Shown here: positions 16,727 to 25,416 of the stretch, one piece after another
Position numbering within the stretch: the stretch's first letter is position 1
Layout of the letters: each line of letters starts with the position of its first letter
Assembly (NCBI GenBank): GCA_905214305.1
Contig: CAJMLK010000006.1
Coordinates: forward strand, 1-64,000
Length of the DNA stretch: 64,000 nucleotides
Origin: an uncultured bacterium
GTDB taxonomy: Bacteria; Desulfobacterota; Desulfovibrionia; Desulfovibrionales; Desulfovibrionaceae
Direction of reading: 5' to 3'
The notes under the pieces: model-generated
Databases searched by the model: none
What the model was told of the DNA's origin: nothing
Seen by the model: only the letters and a program-made list of their open reading frames with translations
Position numbers and translations under genes: made by a program

Positions 16727-17210
16727 GCGGCATAATGGCGCATGATGTTTTACAAGTCAAATAAAGTTAGCCTTGAATAACAATGACGAATTCACTTTTT
16801 TTCATCTTCTTTCCAACTGCCTGCACCTGCACGACTCCACAGGCCATGCGCGCCGATTCCCTGTGCTTCGGGATGGCTGGTCCTGTTGCCGGTCATATTG
16901 ATCAGCACGATAAACTTGACCCCGGAAACGCTGATCTGCGCTGGACGATTACGCGGCTGAGCGGCCGCACGCGGGAGAAAAAGCGGGAACATGGCTGCTG
17001 TTTACGCCCGCGCCTCAGGTTGCTGCAAGGGGCAGGGCGCGTTTGTTGTGCAAGCAGCCGGTGGCGCGAAATTCGAAAATTTCGCGCCACCGGCGCTGGG
17101 CGTCGCCCGGAACATCACCCGGAACGTTGCCCCGAACATCGCTCAGCGCTTCTCTCAGGGCATCGTCCGGGACAAAACGCCGTGCGGATGGACAGAACAG
17201 ACTGTCAGCC
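16727..17210. other. Intergenic region upstream of MATE and downstream of rel, with a 17-bp hairpin
   Basis: No credible gene. The main object is a perfect 17-bp stem (17057-17073 with 17078-17094, starting GCCGGTGGCGCG) closed by a CGAA tetraloop, 116 bases beyond the rel stop; it probably ends or protects the rel transcript although no T-run follows on the minus strand. Next to it (about 17105-17140) the words CCCGGAACATC, CCCGGAACGTT and CCCCGAACATC form a short degenerate tandem array. Confidence 0.45.
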
Positions 17211-19370
17211 CTATTGCGCGTCTTCCGTATCGCGCACCACCTCAAGAATGGGCGGCAAAGAGCGGATGGACTCGATAAGCTGGTAAAGCTGCGTGGCATC
17301 GCGCACTTCCACTGTAAAGCGCAGCTTGGCACGGCCGTCCACGAGGTTGTCCATATTCAGACCGGTGATGTTCACATTATTTTTGGCAAGCACCTGAGCC
17401 ACCAAAGCCAGCACTCCGTGCTCGTTTTTGGCAATGATGAAAATACCGGCTTCGTACGGTTTTTCTTCCGCGCCGTCCCAATGCACGGAAATAAGTCTTT
17501 CCGGCTCCATATTTGCCACATTGGGACAATCCGCACGGTGTACGCTGACGCCAAGGCCACGGCTGATGTAGCCGATGATGGGGTCGCCCGGAACCGGGTT
17601 GCAGCACTTGGCAAAACGCATGAGCACGCCGTCCACGCCGGAAATGCCCACGCCCTCGGTTTTACGACCGGCGGCTTCCTTGCTTTCCTTGACCGTGGGT
17701 GCTTCGGGCGCGGAGGAAACCGCATCCGGATGCAATACGGCGTACAGACGGTTGAGCACCTTGCGCGGCGTTGTATGGGCATAGCCCACTGACGCCACAA
17801 GGTCGTCCACGCTCTCGAAATTCATTTCCTGGGCCACCAGGGCCATGTGCCCGTCCTTGATGGCCTTGTTGACGTTCAGGCTGACCTTTCGCCCTTCTTT
17901 TTCCAGCATGTCACGCCCGAGGCTTACCGCGTGGGTGCGCTCCTCGGTACGCAGATAACGCTGTATCCGGCTGCGCGCTCTGGCTGTTTTGACAATCTTG
18001 AGCCAGTCCCTGTTGGGCTTTCTGCTGGGATCAGTAAGAATCTCGACAATGTCACCGTTTTTAAGCTCTGTGCCCAGGGGCATGAGCCTGCCGTTGATCT
18101 TGGCGCCGGTGCAGTGCTGCCCCACCTTGGTATGGATAATAAAGGCAAAATCCAGCGGAGTGGCCCCTTCGGGCAGCTCCTTGACGTCGCCCGCCGGGGT
18201 GTAGACGTAGACCTCGTCCTTGAAAAGATCCAGCTTGAGCGAATGCATGAATTCGCGCGAGTCCGTCTCTTCGCTCTGGCGCTCAAAAATTTCGCGCAGC
18301 CAGCCGAACTGCTCCAGGTCCTTGCTGTTGACGCGGCCCTTTTCTTTATACAGCCAGTGGGCCGCCACGCCGTGTTCGGCCTGCCGGTGCATGTCTTCTG
18401 TGCGGATCTGGATTTCTATGCGTTCGCCTTCAGGCCCGATGACCGTGGTATGCAGGCTCTGGTAGCCGTTGGTCTTGGGCATGGAAATATAATCTTTAAA
18501 CCGCCCGTGTACGGGGCGCCATTGCGAGTGCACAAGGCCAAGCGCGGCGTAACAGTCTCTGATATCCTTGACCAGAACACGAAATGCCATGATATCATGC
18601 ATTTCATCCAGCGACAGGGACTGGGACTGCATCTTCTTGTAAATGCTGTATTTATGCTTGATGCGGCCGTATACCTGCCCTTCAATGCCGTTGGAGGCAA
18701 GAAGGTCTTTGATCAGGTCTACCACCTTGCCGATTATCTGCTTTTCCACCACCTGATGCTTGTCCAGCCAGTGGTCTATCTGATTGAAAATGTCAGGACG
18801 CAGATATTTGAAGCTCAGGTCTTCCAGGTTGCGTTTCATGATATACAGGCCCAGGCGGTTTGCCAGAGGCGCGTAAATATCCATTGTTTCCTGGGCAATG
18901 CCTTTCTGCTTGTGGGCTTTCTGAAAGTCCAGGGTGCGCATGTTGTGCAGGCGGTCGGCCAGCTTGACCATAAGCACCCGCATGTCGTGGCTCATTGCCA
19001 GAATCATCTTGCGGATATTTTCAGCCTGGGCTTCCTCTTTGTTTTCAAAGGGAATCATGCTGATCTTGGTCACGCCGTCAACAATGTCGGCCACATCCTC
19101 ACCGAAATTCTCGTCCAGCTCCTCAAGCGTGGCCTTGGTGTCTTCCACCGTGTCGTGCAAAAGCCCGGCAGCCACCGTTGATTCGTCAAAACCCATCTCA
19201 GCAAGGGTGTCGGCCACGGCCAGCGGATGGGAAAGATACGGCTCGCCCGACAGGCGGGTCTGCCCCACGTGAGCAGTGGCTGCGTAAACGTAGGCTTTCT
19301 GGATAAGCTCCAGGTCTGCGTCGGGATTGTGCGCCGACACCTTGTCGAGAATTTCCTGTATACGAATCAT
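17211..19370 (-). CDS. rel: Bifunctional (p)ppGpp synthetase/hydrolase of the RelA/SpoT family
   Basis: A 719-residue cytoplasmic stringent-response enzyme. Domain order: HD hydrolase (residues about 30-180, with intact LLHDTVED), synthetase (about 240-350, RFKDYISMPKTNGYQSLHT...EIQIRTEDMHRQAEHGVAAHW), TGS (about 385-445, VYVYTPAGDVKELPEGATPLDFAF) and C-terminal zinc-finger/ACT regions (about 560-719, RFAKCCNPVPGDPIIGYISRG...). The synthetase motif RFKD is of the RXKD type seen in bifunctional Rel proteins and not in synthetase-only RelA; together with the intact HD this supports both activities. It appears to be alone in its transcript. Confidence 0.95.
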   Translation of the reverse strand: MIRIQEILDKVSAHNPDADLELIQKAYVYAATAHVGQTRLSGEPYLSHPLAVADTLAEMGFDESTVAAGLLHDTVEDTKATLEELDENFGEDVADIVDGVTKISMIPFENKEEAQAENIRKMILAMSHDMRVLMVKLADRLHNMRTLDFQKAHKQKGIAQETMDIYAPLANRLGLYIMKRNLEDLSFKYLRPDIFNQIDHWLDKHQVVEKQIIGKVVDLIKDLLASNGIEGQVYGRIKHKYSIYKKMQSQSLSLDEMHDIMAFRVLVKDIRDCYAALGLVHSQWRPVHGRFKDYISMPKTNGYQSLHTTVIGPEGERIEIQIRTEDMHRQAEHGVAAHWLYKEKGRVNSKDLEQFGWLREIFERQSEETDSREFMHSLKLDLFKDEVYVYTPAGDVKELPEGATPLDFAFIIHTKVGQHCTGAKINGRLMPLGTELKNGDIVEILTDPSRKPNRDWLKIVKTARARSRIQRYLRTEERTHAVSLGRDMLEKEGRKVSLNVNKAIKDGHMALVAQEMNFESVDDLVASVGYAHTTPRKVLNRLYAVLHPDAVSSAPEAPTVKESKEAAGRKTEGVGISGVDGVLMRFAKCCNPVPGDPIIGYISRGLGVSVHRADCPNVANMEPERLISVHWDGAEEKPYEAGIFIIAKNEHGVLALVAQVLAKNNVNITGLNMDNLVDGRAKLRFTVEVRDATQLYQLIESIRSLPPILEVVRDTEDAQ

Positions 19371-19802
19371 GCGTAAATCCCGTCCGGGCGTAAAATCTTT
19401 GTGATGTCCTGACTATGTTATCAGTTGCGCAGCCTTGTCAATGCTGTTGGCCCTGTGGAAAGCCCCGCCGCTGACCGCAAAGAAAGACCAGAACTTTCAG
19501 ATGTTCCGGGCCGTGCATACCCGTCAGGCATCTGCGCCTTGCGCCTGCCACAGGGTGTTTTTTCATGAGGATGAATTCTGAACAACTGCCTTTGCGGCGG
19601 TGGCATGCCTGCAAGGGACTGCTGCCGGGCCTCCCGTCTCAGGCAGGAGGTTTTTGCAACAGGGTGAAGCCCCAGTAAAGGTTTCAAGGGGTGGCAGCGT
19701 GAGGGCGGGAGTCTTTTGCAAAAGGGTCCCGCCCTCACAACGCATTTCAACGTAAAAACATTCCAGCCTCGGAGCCGTTCGCCCGTTGCATTCGTAAACG
19801 GT
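19371..19802. other. Intergenic region with a 40-bp near-perfect palindrome
   Basis: A 40-bp palindrome at 19699-19738 has outer arms GTGAGGGCGGGA/TCCCGCCCTCAC and a self-complementary core CTTTTGCAAAAG, with only two symmetric mismatch pairs. It lies about 65 bases beyond the stop of the leftward binding-protein gene and probably marks its transcript end, without a T-run. The remaining DNA up to the rel start (19370) holds no convincing gene. Confidence 0.45.
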
Positions 19803-21494
19803 CTAGTCCGCCGTCAGGCTGTGGCGCTGCAGTTCCTTTGGAACCCACCATTTTTCAAAATTGTACAACAGACCCGCCAGAGCCGGCTCAACGCCCTGAA
19901 AGCGCTTTTGCACCACGGGCAGCGCGTAGGGGACGTACAAGAAGCAATAGGGCTGTTCCGCATCCAGCACTTCCTGTATACGGCAGTATAAACGGGCGCG
20001 CGTCTTCTGATCGGGGGTAGAACGCGCCTCTTCCAGCAACCTGTCCACTTCAGGATTTTTATAGCCGGTAAAGTTAAGACCGCCTTCAACCGCCTGCGAT
20101 GAGTGCCATACCTGATAGATATCCGGGTCCTGAGGAATGGTCCAGCCGAGAATGATGGCGTCAAAGCGGCCCTTGTTGACAAATTCTCGAATAAAGGCCG
20201 CCCATTCCACCGTGCGGATATGCACGTCAATGCCAATGGCCCTGAGCTGCGCCTGTATGACCGTCGCAGTAAGAATGCGCTGCTCGTTGCCCTGATTGGT
20301 CAGAATGGTAAAGGAAAAGGGTTTGCCGTTCCTGTCCAGCAGGCCATCGCCGTCACTGTCGGTAAAACCGGCTTCGGCCAGCAGGGCCCGCGCAGCGGCC
20401 ACATTTTGCGGCATGGGCTGGAGGGTCGGGTGATACGCCCACACCCCGGGCTTGAAAGGCCCAAAGGCCGGTATGCCCTGCCCGAGCAGCACCCCCTGAA
20501 TGATGCTGTCCCTGTCAATGGCCTGAGAAACAGCCCGGCGCACCCGCACATCCGCAAAAAAGGGATGCTGCAGGTTAAAGCCCAGAAAAACATAGGACGA
20601 GGCGAGGTAACGAAACTTGTTGAACTCACGCTCCCACATGGGGCCGGACGTCTGCCGCAGATACTGCAGCGGAGATAGATCCATGATATCCAGCCGCCCG
20701 GCACGCGCCTCCATAAACATGGTCGCGCCGTCGGGGATGATGCGGTACACGGCCTCGGCGATGTGGGGCCTGCCGTCAAAATAGGTGGGCGAAGCCTCAA
20801 GGATAATACGGCTGCCCGGCTCCCAGGCCTTGAGCCTGTAAGGCCCCGCCCCCACGGGCCTGCGCGCCAGCGGGCTGCTGCGTATGTCCTGCCCTTCAAG
20901 AAGATGCCGGGGCAGTATGGGCTGCATCCACGAGGACACCGTGCGCGCAAAAAAATGCTCGTAGCGGACCTCGAACGTATAACGGTCAATGATGCGAAAT
21001 TCCTTGATGCGGGAAAAATCTTCGGCATAGGGGCTGCCCGTGGCTGGGTCGGCCACCACCCTGCAGGTATAGGCCACATCCTCGGCAGTCAGCTCAACGC
21101 CGTCTTCCCACAGAATGCCCTTGCGCAGGGTAAAGCGCATGAGCCGCCCCTCGTCTTCCATGCTCCAGCTTTCCGCGGCCCAGGGTTCTACCTCAAGATT
21201 CCTGTCGTAGCGCAAGGGCGCGACATAGATAAGCCCCGCCACCTCATGGGAAGCGGAATCGGCGGAAAGATAGGGGATAAGATTGGAGGCTTCACCGATG
21301 CTGCCGAAAAGAATGCGGCCTCCGTCAACGGGTGTTCCCCAATTTTCTTTTTTTTCAGCTTGCGGCCCGGCTTCGGCGGCCAGAGCGGCAGACGGAGAAA
21401 AAAAGCCCATAAAAACAGTCAGTAAGAGCAGGATACGAATTGGAAGAAATACATCCAACATACTGTTTACCCACTCAAAATTTATTTTTTTCAT
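19803..21494 (-). CDS. Extracellular solute-binding protein, family 5 (peptide type)
   Basis: A 563-residue periplasmic binding protein of the DppA/OppA type. The N-terminal region has a signal peptide (LPIRILLLLTVFMGFFSPSAALA, cleavage about residue 40). The SBP_bac_5 core is recognisable by LIYVAPLRYDRNLEVEPWAAESW...FTLRKGILWEDGVELTAEDV and the later PFFADVRVRRAVSQAIDRDSIIQG. It would deliver a peptide, or perhaps nickel or another ligand, to an ABC importer, but no permease or ATPase gene adjoins it. Start choice: ATG at 21494 or the ATG 11 codons later (21461) that gives a more compact signal peptide; neither has a strong Shine-Dalgarno. Confidence 0.88.
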   Translation of the reverse strand: MKKINFEWVNSMLDVFLPIRILLLLTVFMGFFSPSAALAAEAGPQAEKKENWGTPVDGGRILFGSIGEASNLIPYLSADSASHEVAGLIYVAPLRYDRNLEVEPWAAESWSMEDEGRLMRFTLRKGILWEDGVELTAEDVAYTCRVVADPATGSPYAEDFSRIKEFRIIDRYTFEVRYEHFFARTVSSWMQPILPRHLLEGQDIRSSPLARRPVGAGPYRLKAWEPGSRIILEASPTYFDGRPHIAEAVYRIIPDGATMFMEARAGRLDIMDLSPLQYLRQTSGPMWEREFNKFRYLASSYVFLGFNLQHPFFADVRVRRAVSQAIDRDSIIQGVLLGQGIPAFGPFKPGVWAYHPTLQPMPQNVAAARALLAEAGFTDSDGDGLLDRNGKPFSFTILTNQGNEQRILTATVIQAQLRAIGIDVHIRTVEWAAFIREFVNKGRFDAIILGWTIPQDPDIYQVWHSSQAVEGGLNFTGYKNPEVDRLLEEARSTPDQKTRARLYCRIQEVLDAEQPYCFLYVPYALPVVQKRFQGVEPALAGLLYNFEKWWVPKELQRHSLTAD

Positions 21495-21560
21495 AATTTT
21501 GATGCTTCATATTGCTTTCGCCCCCCAACCTGTGCTATTTATCGCAAACATCATAACATC

Positions 21561-21603
21561 GCCCTGTCATTAGAAGTTTTTACAAGCCTGACAGGGGCTT
21601 TTT
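21561..21603 (+). promoter_or_regulatory. Possible alternative hairpins just before the helicase gene
   Basis: AAGCC (21584-21588) can pair with GGCTT (21596-21600) followed by TTT, a small terminator-like hairpin. Overlapping it, GCCCTGTCA (21561-21569) can pair with TGACAGGGGC (21589-21598). The two structures are mutually exclusive and end 10 bases before the start codon at 21613. Confidence 0.3.
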
Positions 21604-21612
21604 GAGGAACGC

Positions 21613-24600
21613 ATGAGTCGATCAGAACAGAGCGTCGTACGCGAAATGTGCCAGACCTTTCTGCATGACAGCGTACCGGAGTACATACGTGACGCCGCGT
21701 ACTATATCCTGTCCGAAGGTGAGGTGCAAAAAATAAATATCCAGGAAGGCGAGACCTGGGACGTGCAGGGAGTCATACAGGGTGACGATCTGCAAGTCTA
21801 TACGCCCAGCCTGAGCATGACCATCACGGACCACAGCACGCGGCACCAGTGCAACTGCTCTGACGCCTTCACCGGCATCTGCCGCCATGTGGCGGCTCTT
21901 GCCCTGCGCCTTGTCGAAGAACTGCGAAAGGAACAGGGCGATGCGGAAGAAAGCCCGCCCCCGAGCACCGACTGGAAGCAGAGTTTCCGCAATTTTTTCT
22001 CCACCGATATGGAACCGGAGCCGGGCCGCCACTATCTCATATTCCGCTTTGAGCCGGAACAGGGACGGCTGCTGGTATCCTTTTTCCGCGCGCGGCAGAA
22101 CAAGTCCGGCCTGTCCACCGTGCACAATGAAGTGACGCTGGAACAGATCATCAACAATCCGGACTGGTGCGAATTTTCGCCGCAGCTGCCGTACGTGGCG
22201 CGCCAGATAGGCCAGCACCTGGACTATTACGGCCACCGGGTGGAAATTCCGCAGGGCCTTACCTCATGGTTTTTCTGGTCTGTACGCAAGGAATACTATC
22301 TGCTCTGGAAAGATACGGACATGCCCTGCCGGGTGGAGAGCACGCCCTTTGCCCTCAAGCTCAAGCCTATTCTCGATGATTCCGGCTTCAGCTTTGAGGT
22401 GCTGCTCAAGCGCGAAGGGCGCCCCCCCCTGCCCATCCGTGCCGGAGCCGCCAGCCGGGCCGCGGCTGAAAGCCGCAACCCCCAGAATGAAAGCACCGCG
22501 CCGGAAGATGCTCCCATTACCTTTCACGGGCAAATGCCGCTCTGGGTCTGCTATCAGCACAACTTTTACCCGGTGCAGACGGGCCTTTACCCCTCGCTTG
22601 TACGCAACCTCATTTACGAACGCCCCGTGGTTCCCCACGAGGAAATATCCGAATTTCTCGACCGTGTGTGGACTCGCCTGCCCGCCTCCGAATTGTACGA
22701 GCCGCAGCAGTTCCTCAAGCAGATGGAACCCGTGTTCCAGCCCGCCACCTACAATCCCAAACTCTTCCTGGATGAAGAAGGCAGCCTGCTCACGCTTGAG
22801 ATAGACAACATCTATGAAACCCGTCACGGAGAATTCACGCTCAACGGGCCCAACCCCGACTTCCAGACCGGCAGCTATGCCTATGACGGCCAGACCTTTC
22901 TTGTACGCCGCCATCAGGACGAAGAAGCCCAGCTCATGACCGACCTTGCAGGCATGGACTTTCAGTCCCGGTCGAGCAAGCTGTGGTTTCTTGAGCCTGA
23001 AGAAGCCATTGCCTTTTTGCTGGACTATTACCCCAAGCTTGTCGAAAGCTACCGTGTTTACGGCGAAAAAGCCCTTTCGCGCTACAAGGTGCGCACGGCC
23101 ACGTCCAACATCACGGCCGAGGTGGTCAGCAACGAGAAAGAAAAATGGTTCTCGCTGGACATCACCGTTGACTACGAGGGCCAGTCCCTGCCTCTGGAAA
23201 AAATCTGGAAGGCATGGACGCGCGGCAAGCGCTATGTGCAGCTCAAGGACGGCTCCTACACAAGCCTGCCCGAGGCATGGCTTGAAAAGCTCGCCCACAA
23301 GCTCACGGCCCTTGGGCTTGACCCCTCAAAACCGCCGCAGCAGAAATTCAAGCAGTTTGAAGCTCCTGTGCTGGACAGCCTGCTGGAAGATTTGCCCGGC
23401 GCGGCCACAGACTCCTTCTGGAACAATCTGCGCGAAAAGATACGCTCTTTCCGCGAGGTTCGGCCCATTGATCCGCCAAAGGGGCTTAATGCCAACCTGC
23501 GCGCCTATCAGGTGCAGGGCCTCTCGTACCTCAATTTTCTGTCCGAATACGGCTTCGGCGGTATTCTTGCGGACGAAATGGGGCTGGGCAAGACCGTGCA
23601 GACCCTGGCCTTCATCCAGTACATGGTGCTGAACCACCATGTCGGCCCCAACCTGATTGTGGTCCCCACTTCAGTGCTGCCCAACTGGGAGCGCGAAGCG
23701 GAAAAGTTCGTTCCCGGCCTCAAGCGGCTGACCATCTATGGAACGCGCCGCGAGGGCATGTTCAAGCATATTGCCAATTCGGACCTTATCATCACCACCT
23801 ACGCCCTGTTGCGGCGCGACCTGGAGGAGATGGAAAAATACGAATTCAATACCGTTATTCTGGACGAAGCCCAGAACATCAAAAACCCCAATACCATAAC
23901 TGCCAGAGCCGTGCGGCGCATCAATGCCCGCATGCGCCTGTGCCTGTCGGGTACGCCCATTGAAAACAACCTCTTTGAGCTTTGGTCGCTCTTCGAGTTT
24001 CTCATGCCGGGCTTCCTCGGCTCGCAGCACGCCTTCCAGCGCGGCATCGTCAAGCCCATCAAGGATGGCGACGCCGAAACGCTGGACTACCTGCGCACCC
24101 GCGTGCGGCCGTTCATATTGCGGCGTACCAAGGCCGAAGTGGCAAAAGACCTGCCGCCCAAGGTGGAAAGCGTCACCTGCTGCGCCCTCGAAGAGGCACA
24201 GGCAGAACTGTACGCCGCTCTGGCCCGCAAGCTGCGCGCCCAGGTGCTGGCCGACGTGGATCAGAAAGGGCTTGCCAAAAGCCAGATGTCCATTCTGGAT
24301 GCCCTGCTCAAGCTGCGCCAGATCTGCTGCCACCCGCGCCTGCTCAAGATAGACATCCCCGGCTTTACCACCAACCTGCCGTCCGGAAAGTTCGACGCTT
24401 TCAAGGACATGATCATGGAAATCGTGGAAGGCGGGCACAAGGTGCTGGTGTTTTCGCAGTTTGTGCAGATGCTGCAGATCATCAAGCAGTGGCTTGAGTT
24501 TTCGCAGGTTCCCTTCTGCTACCTTGACGGTGCGAGCAAAGACCGCTTTGATCAGGTGGACCGCTTCAACAACAGCCCGGACATTCCCATCTTTCTCATT

Positions 24601-24888
24601 TCGCTCAAGGCGGGCGGCACGGGTCTCAACCTTACTTCGGCAGACTACGTTATCCACTACGATCCGTGGTGGAACCCCGCCGTGGAAAGTCAGGCCACAG
24701 ACCGTACCCACCGCATCGGGCAGACAAGACAGGTGTTTTCCTACAAGCTTATCTGCCAGAACACGGTGGAAGAAAAGATACTCAAGCTGCAGGAAGCCAA
24801 GCGCGGCGTGGCCGAGGCCATTATCCCCGGTCAGGACACCTGGAAGTCCCTTACCCGCGAAGACCTGGAAATGCTGTTTGACGTTTAG
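21613..24888 (+). CDS. SWIM zinc-finger SNF2/Rad54-type helicase
   Basis: A 1091-residue DNA-dependent ATPase. An N-terminal SWIM zinc finger (CNCSDAFTGICRH, about residues 79-91) is followed by a long middle region. The SNF2 motor starts about residue 625: motif I DEMGLGKT, motif II DEAQNIKN, motif III LSGTPIENN, motif V SLKAGGTGLNLTSADYVIHYDPWWNP and motif VI QATDRTHRIGQ. Bacterial members are related to RapA/HepA and act on DNA-bound or transcription complexes; the exact role is not known. The start has GAGG 5 bases upstream. It appears to be monocistronic and ends with a strong hairpin. Confidence 0.93.
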   Translation: MSRSEQSVVREMCQTFLHDSVPEYIRDAAYYILSEGEVQKINIQEGETWDVQGVIQGDDLQVYTPSLSMTITDHSTRHQCNCSDAFTGICRHVAALALRLVEELRKEQGDAEESPPPSTDWKQSFRNFFSTDMEPEPGRHYLIFRFEPEQGRLLVSFFRARQNKSGLSTVHNEVTLEQIINNPDWCEFSPQLPYVARQIGQHLDYYGHRVEIPQGLTSWFFWSVRKEYYLLWKDTDMPCRVESTPFALKLKPILDDSGFSFEVLLKREGRPPLPIRAGAASRAAAESRNPQNESTAPEDAPITFHGQMPLWVCYQHNFYPVQTGLYPSLVRNLIYERPVVPHEEISEFLDRVWTRLPASELYEPQQFLKQMEPVFQPATYNPKLFLDEEGSLLTLEIDNIYETRHGEFTLNGPNPDFQTGSYAYDGQTFLVRRHQDEEAQLMTDLAGMDFQSRSSKLWFLEPEEAIAFLLDYYPKLVESYRVYGEKALSRYKVRTATSNITAEVVSNEKEKWFSLDITVDYEGQSLPLEKIWKAWTRGKRYVQLKDGSYTSLPEAWLEKLAHKLTALGLDPSKPPQQKFKQFEAPVLDSLLEDLPGAATDSFWNNLREKIRSFREVRPIDPPKGLNANLRAYQVQGLSYLNFLSEYGFGGILADEMGLGKTVQTLAFIQYMVLNHHVGPNLIVVPTSVLPNWEREAEKFVPGLKRLTIYGTRREGMFKHIANSDLIITTYALLRRDLEEMEKYEFNTVILDEAQNIKNPNTITARAVRRINARMRLCLSGTPIENNLFELWSLFEFLMPGFLGSQHAFQRGIVKPIKDGDAETLDYLRTRVRPFILRRTKAEVAKDLPPKVESVTCCALEEAQAELYAALARKLRAQVLADVDQKGLAKSQMSILDALLKLRQICCHPRLLKIDIPGFTTNLPSGKFDAFKDMIMEIVEGGHKVLVFSQFVQMLQIIKQWLEFSQVPFCYLDGASKDRFDQVDRFNNSPDIPIFLISLKAGGTGLNLTSADYVIHYDPWWNPAVESQATDRTHRIGQTRQVFSYKLICQNTVEEKILKLQEAKRGVAEAIIPGQDTWKSLTREDLEMLFDV

Positions 24889-24911
24889 CCATTTTCACAG
24901 AGCGACAACTC

Positions 24912-24939
24912 CGGCGGGCGTGTGCAAACACGCCCGCCG
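24912..24939 (+). terminator. Hairpin after the SNF2 gene
   Basis: Perfect 11-bp stem CGGCGGGCGTG/CACGCCCGCCG with a 6-base loop, 24 bases after the SNF2 stop codon. The bases after it (TGTTTC) are not a clear T-run. Confidence 0.6.
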
Positions 24940-25007
24940 TGTTTCAGGGACCGTGTTTCAGGGACCGTGCTTCAAGAATCGTGCTTCAAGAATCATGCTT
25001 CGAGGGC
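24938..25007. repeat. Five tandem copies of a 14-bp unit
   Basis: Units start at 24938, 24952, 24966, 24980 and 24994. Units 1 and 2 are CGTGTTTCAGGGAC, units 3 and 4 are CGTGCTTCAAGAAT, and unit 5 is CATGCTTCGAGGGC. The pairwise identity of neighbours suggests stepwise duplication. It lies between the SNF2 hairpin and repeat B2. Confidence 0.85.
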
Positions 25008-25012
25008 CAGTC

Positions 25013-25321
25013 AGAGCAATTTCACTTTGCAACTGCTCTGACTACTGCGTGAGAGCGGCCCGCCGAACGGTGCGGGCGCAGCTTCAGCCGTTGCCCGAAA
25101 GGCTTGCGGATGCTTCAGGAGCTGTAACGCAGGAAACTCCCCGTGCAGACAGCGTGTGTAACGGTCGGCCTGTTTCACACAATCACTGTCGCATTCGCAT
25201 GGCTCGCAGGCTCGCCAACCCCTGCCGCCAGGACAGCAGAGCTGTTTTCGTGCGCAGTCAGACACTGGAGCGGGCGTCCCGTAAACCTTGGGAATGTCTA
25301 TTCTCAAAGCTGATCTGCTCC
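25013..25321 (-). repeat. Family B dispersed repeat, copy B2 (inverted)
   Basis: About 309 bp, reverse complement orientation relative to B1 and B3. It begins with the palindromic end (AGAGCAATTTCAC...CTGCTCT) and ends ...TCTCAAAGCTGATCTGCTC. It carries the conserved words GGCTCGCAGGCTCGCCA and ACGGTCGGCCTGTTTCACAC. It occupies most of the gap upstream of metN and ends 95 bases before its start, so the metN promoter must lie in the last 95 bases or within the element. Confidence 0.82.
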
Positions 25322-25416
25322 AGACGCTCCGTGCCTTTCCGCCGGAGCATCTTTACTTTTCGCGGCAAATAACGCATTCTTCCCGGATTATATCAACAGA
25401 CTCAGGTACCAAGCGC

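Noticed and set aside
16783..17286. A 167-residue plus-strand frame between MATE and rel
   Set aside because: It runs through the 17-bp hairpin and into rel antisense, with no recognisable domain.
24938..25007. CRISPR array
   Set aside because: Units are 14 bp and directly adjacent with no spacers, and no cas gene is in the window.
25322..25416. SAM or methionine riboswitch before metN
   Set aside because: Only 95 bases separate repeat B2 from the start codon and no SAM-box-like structure is visible.
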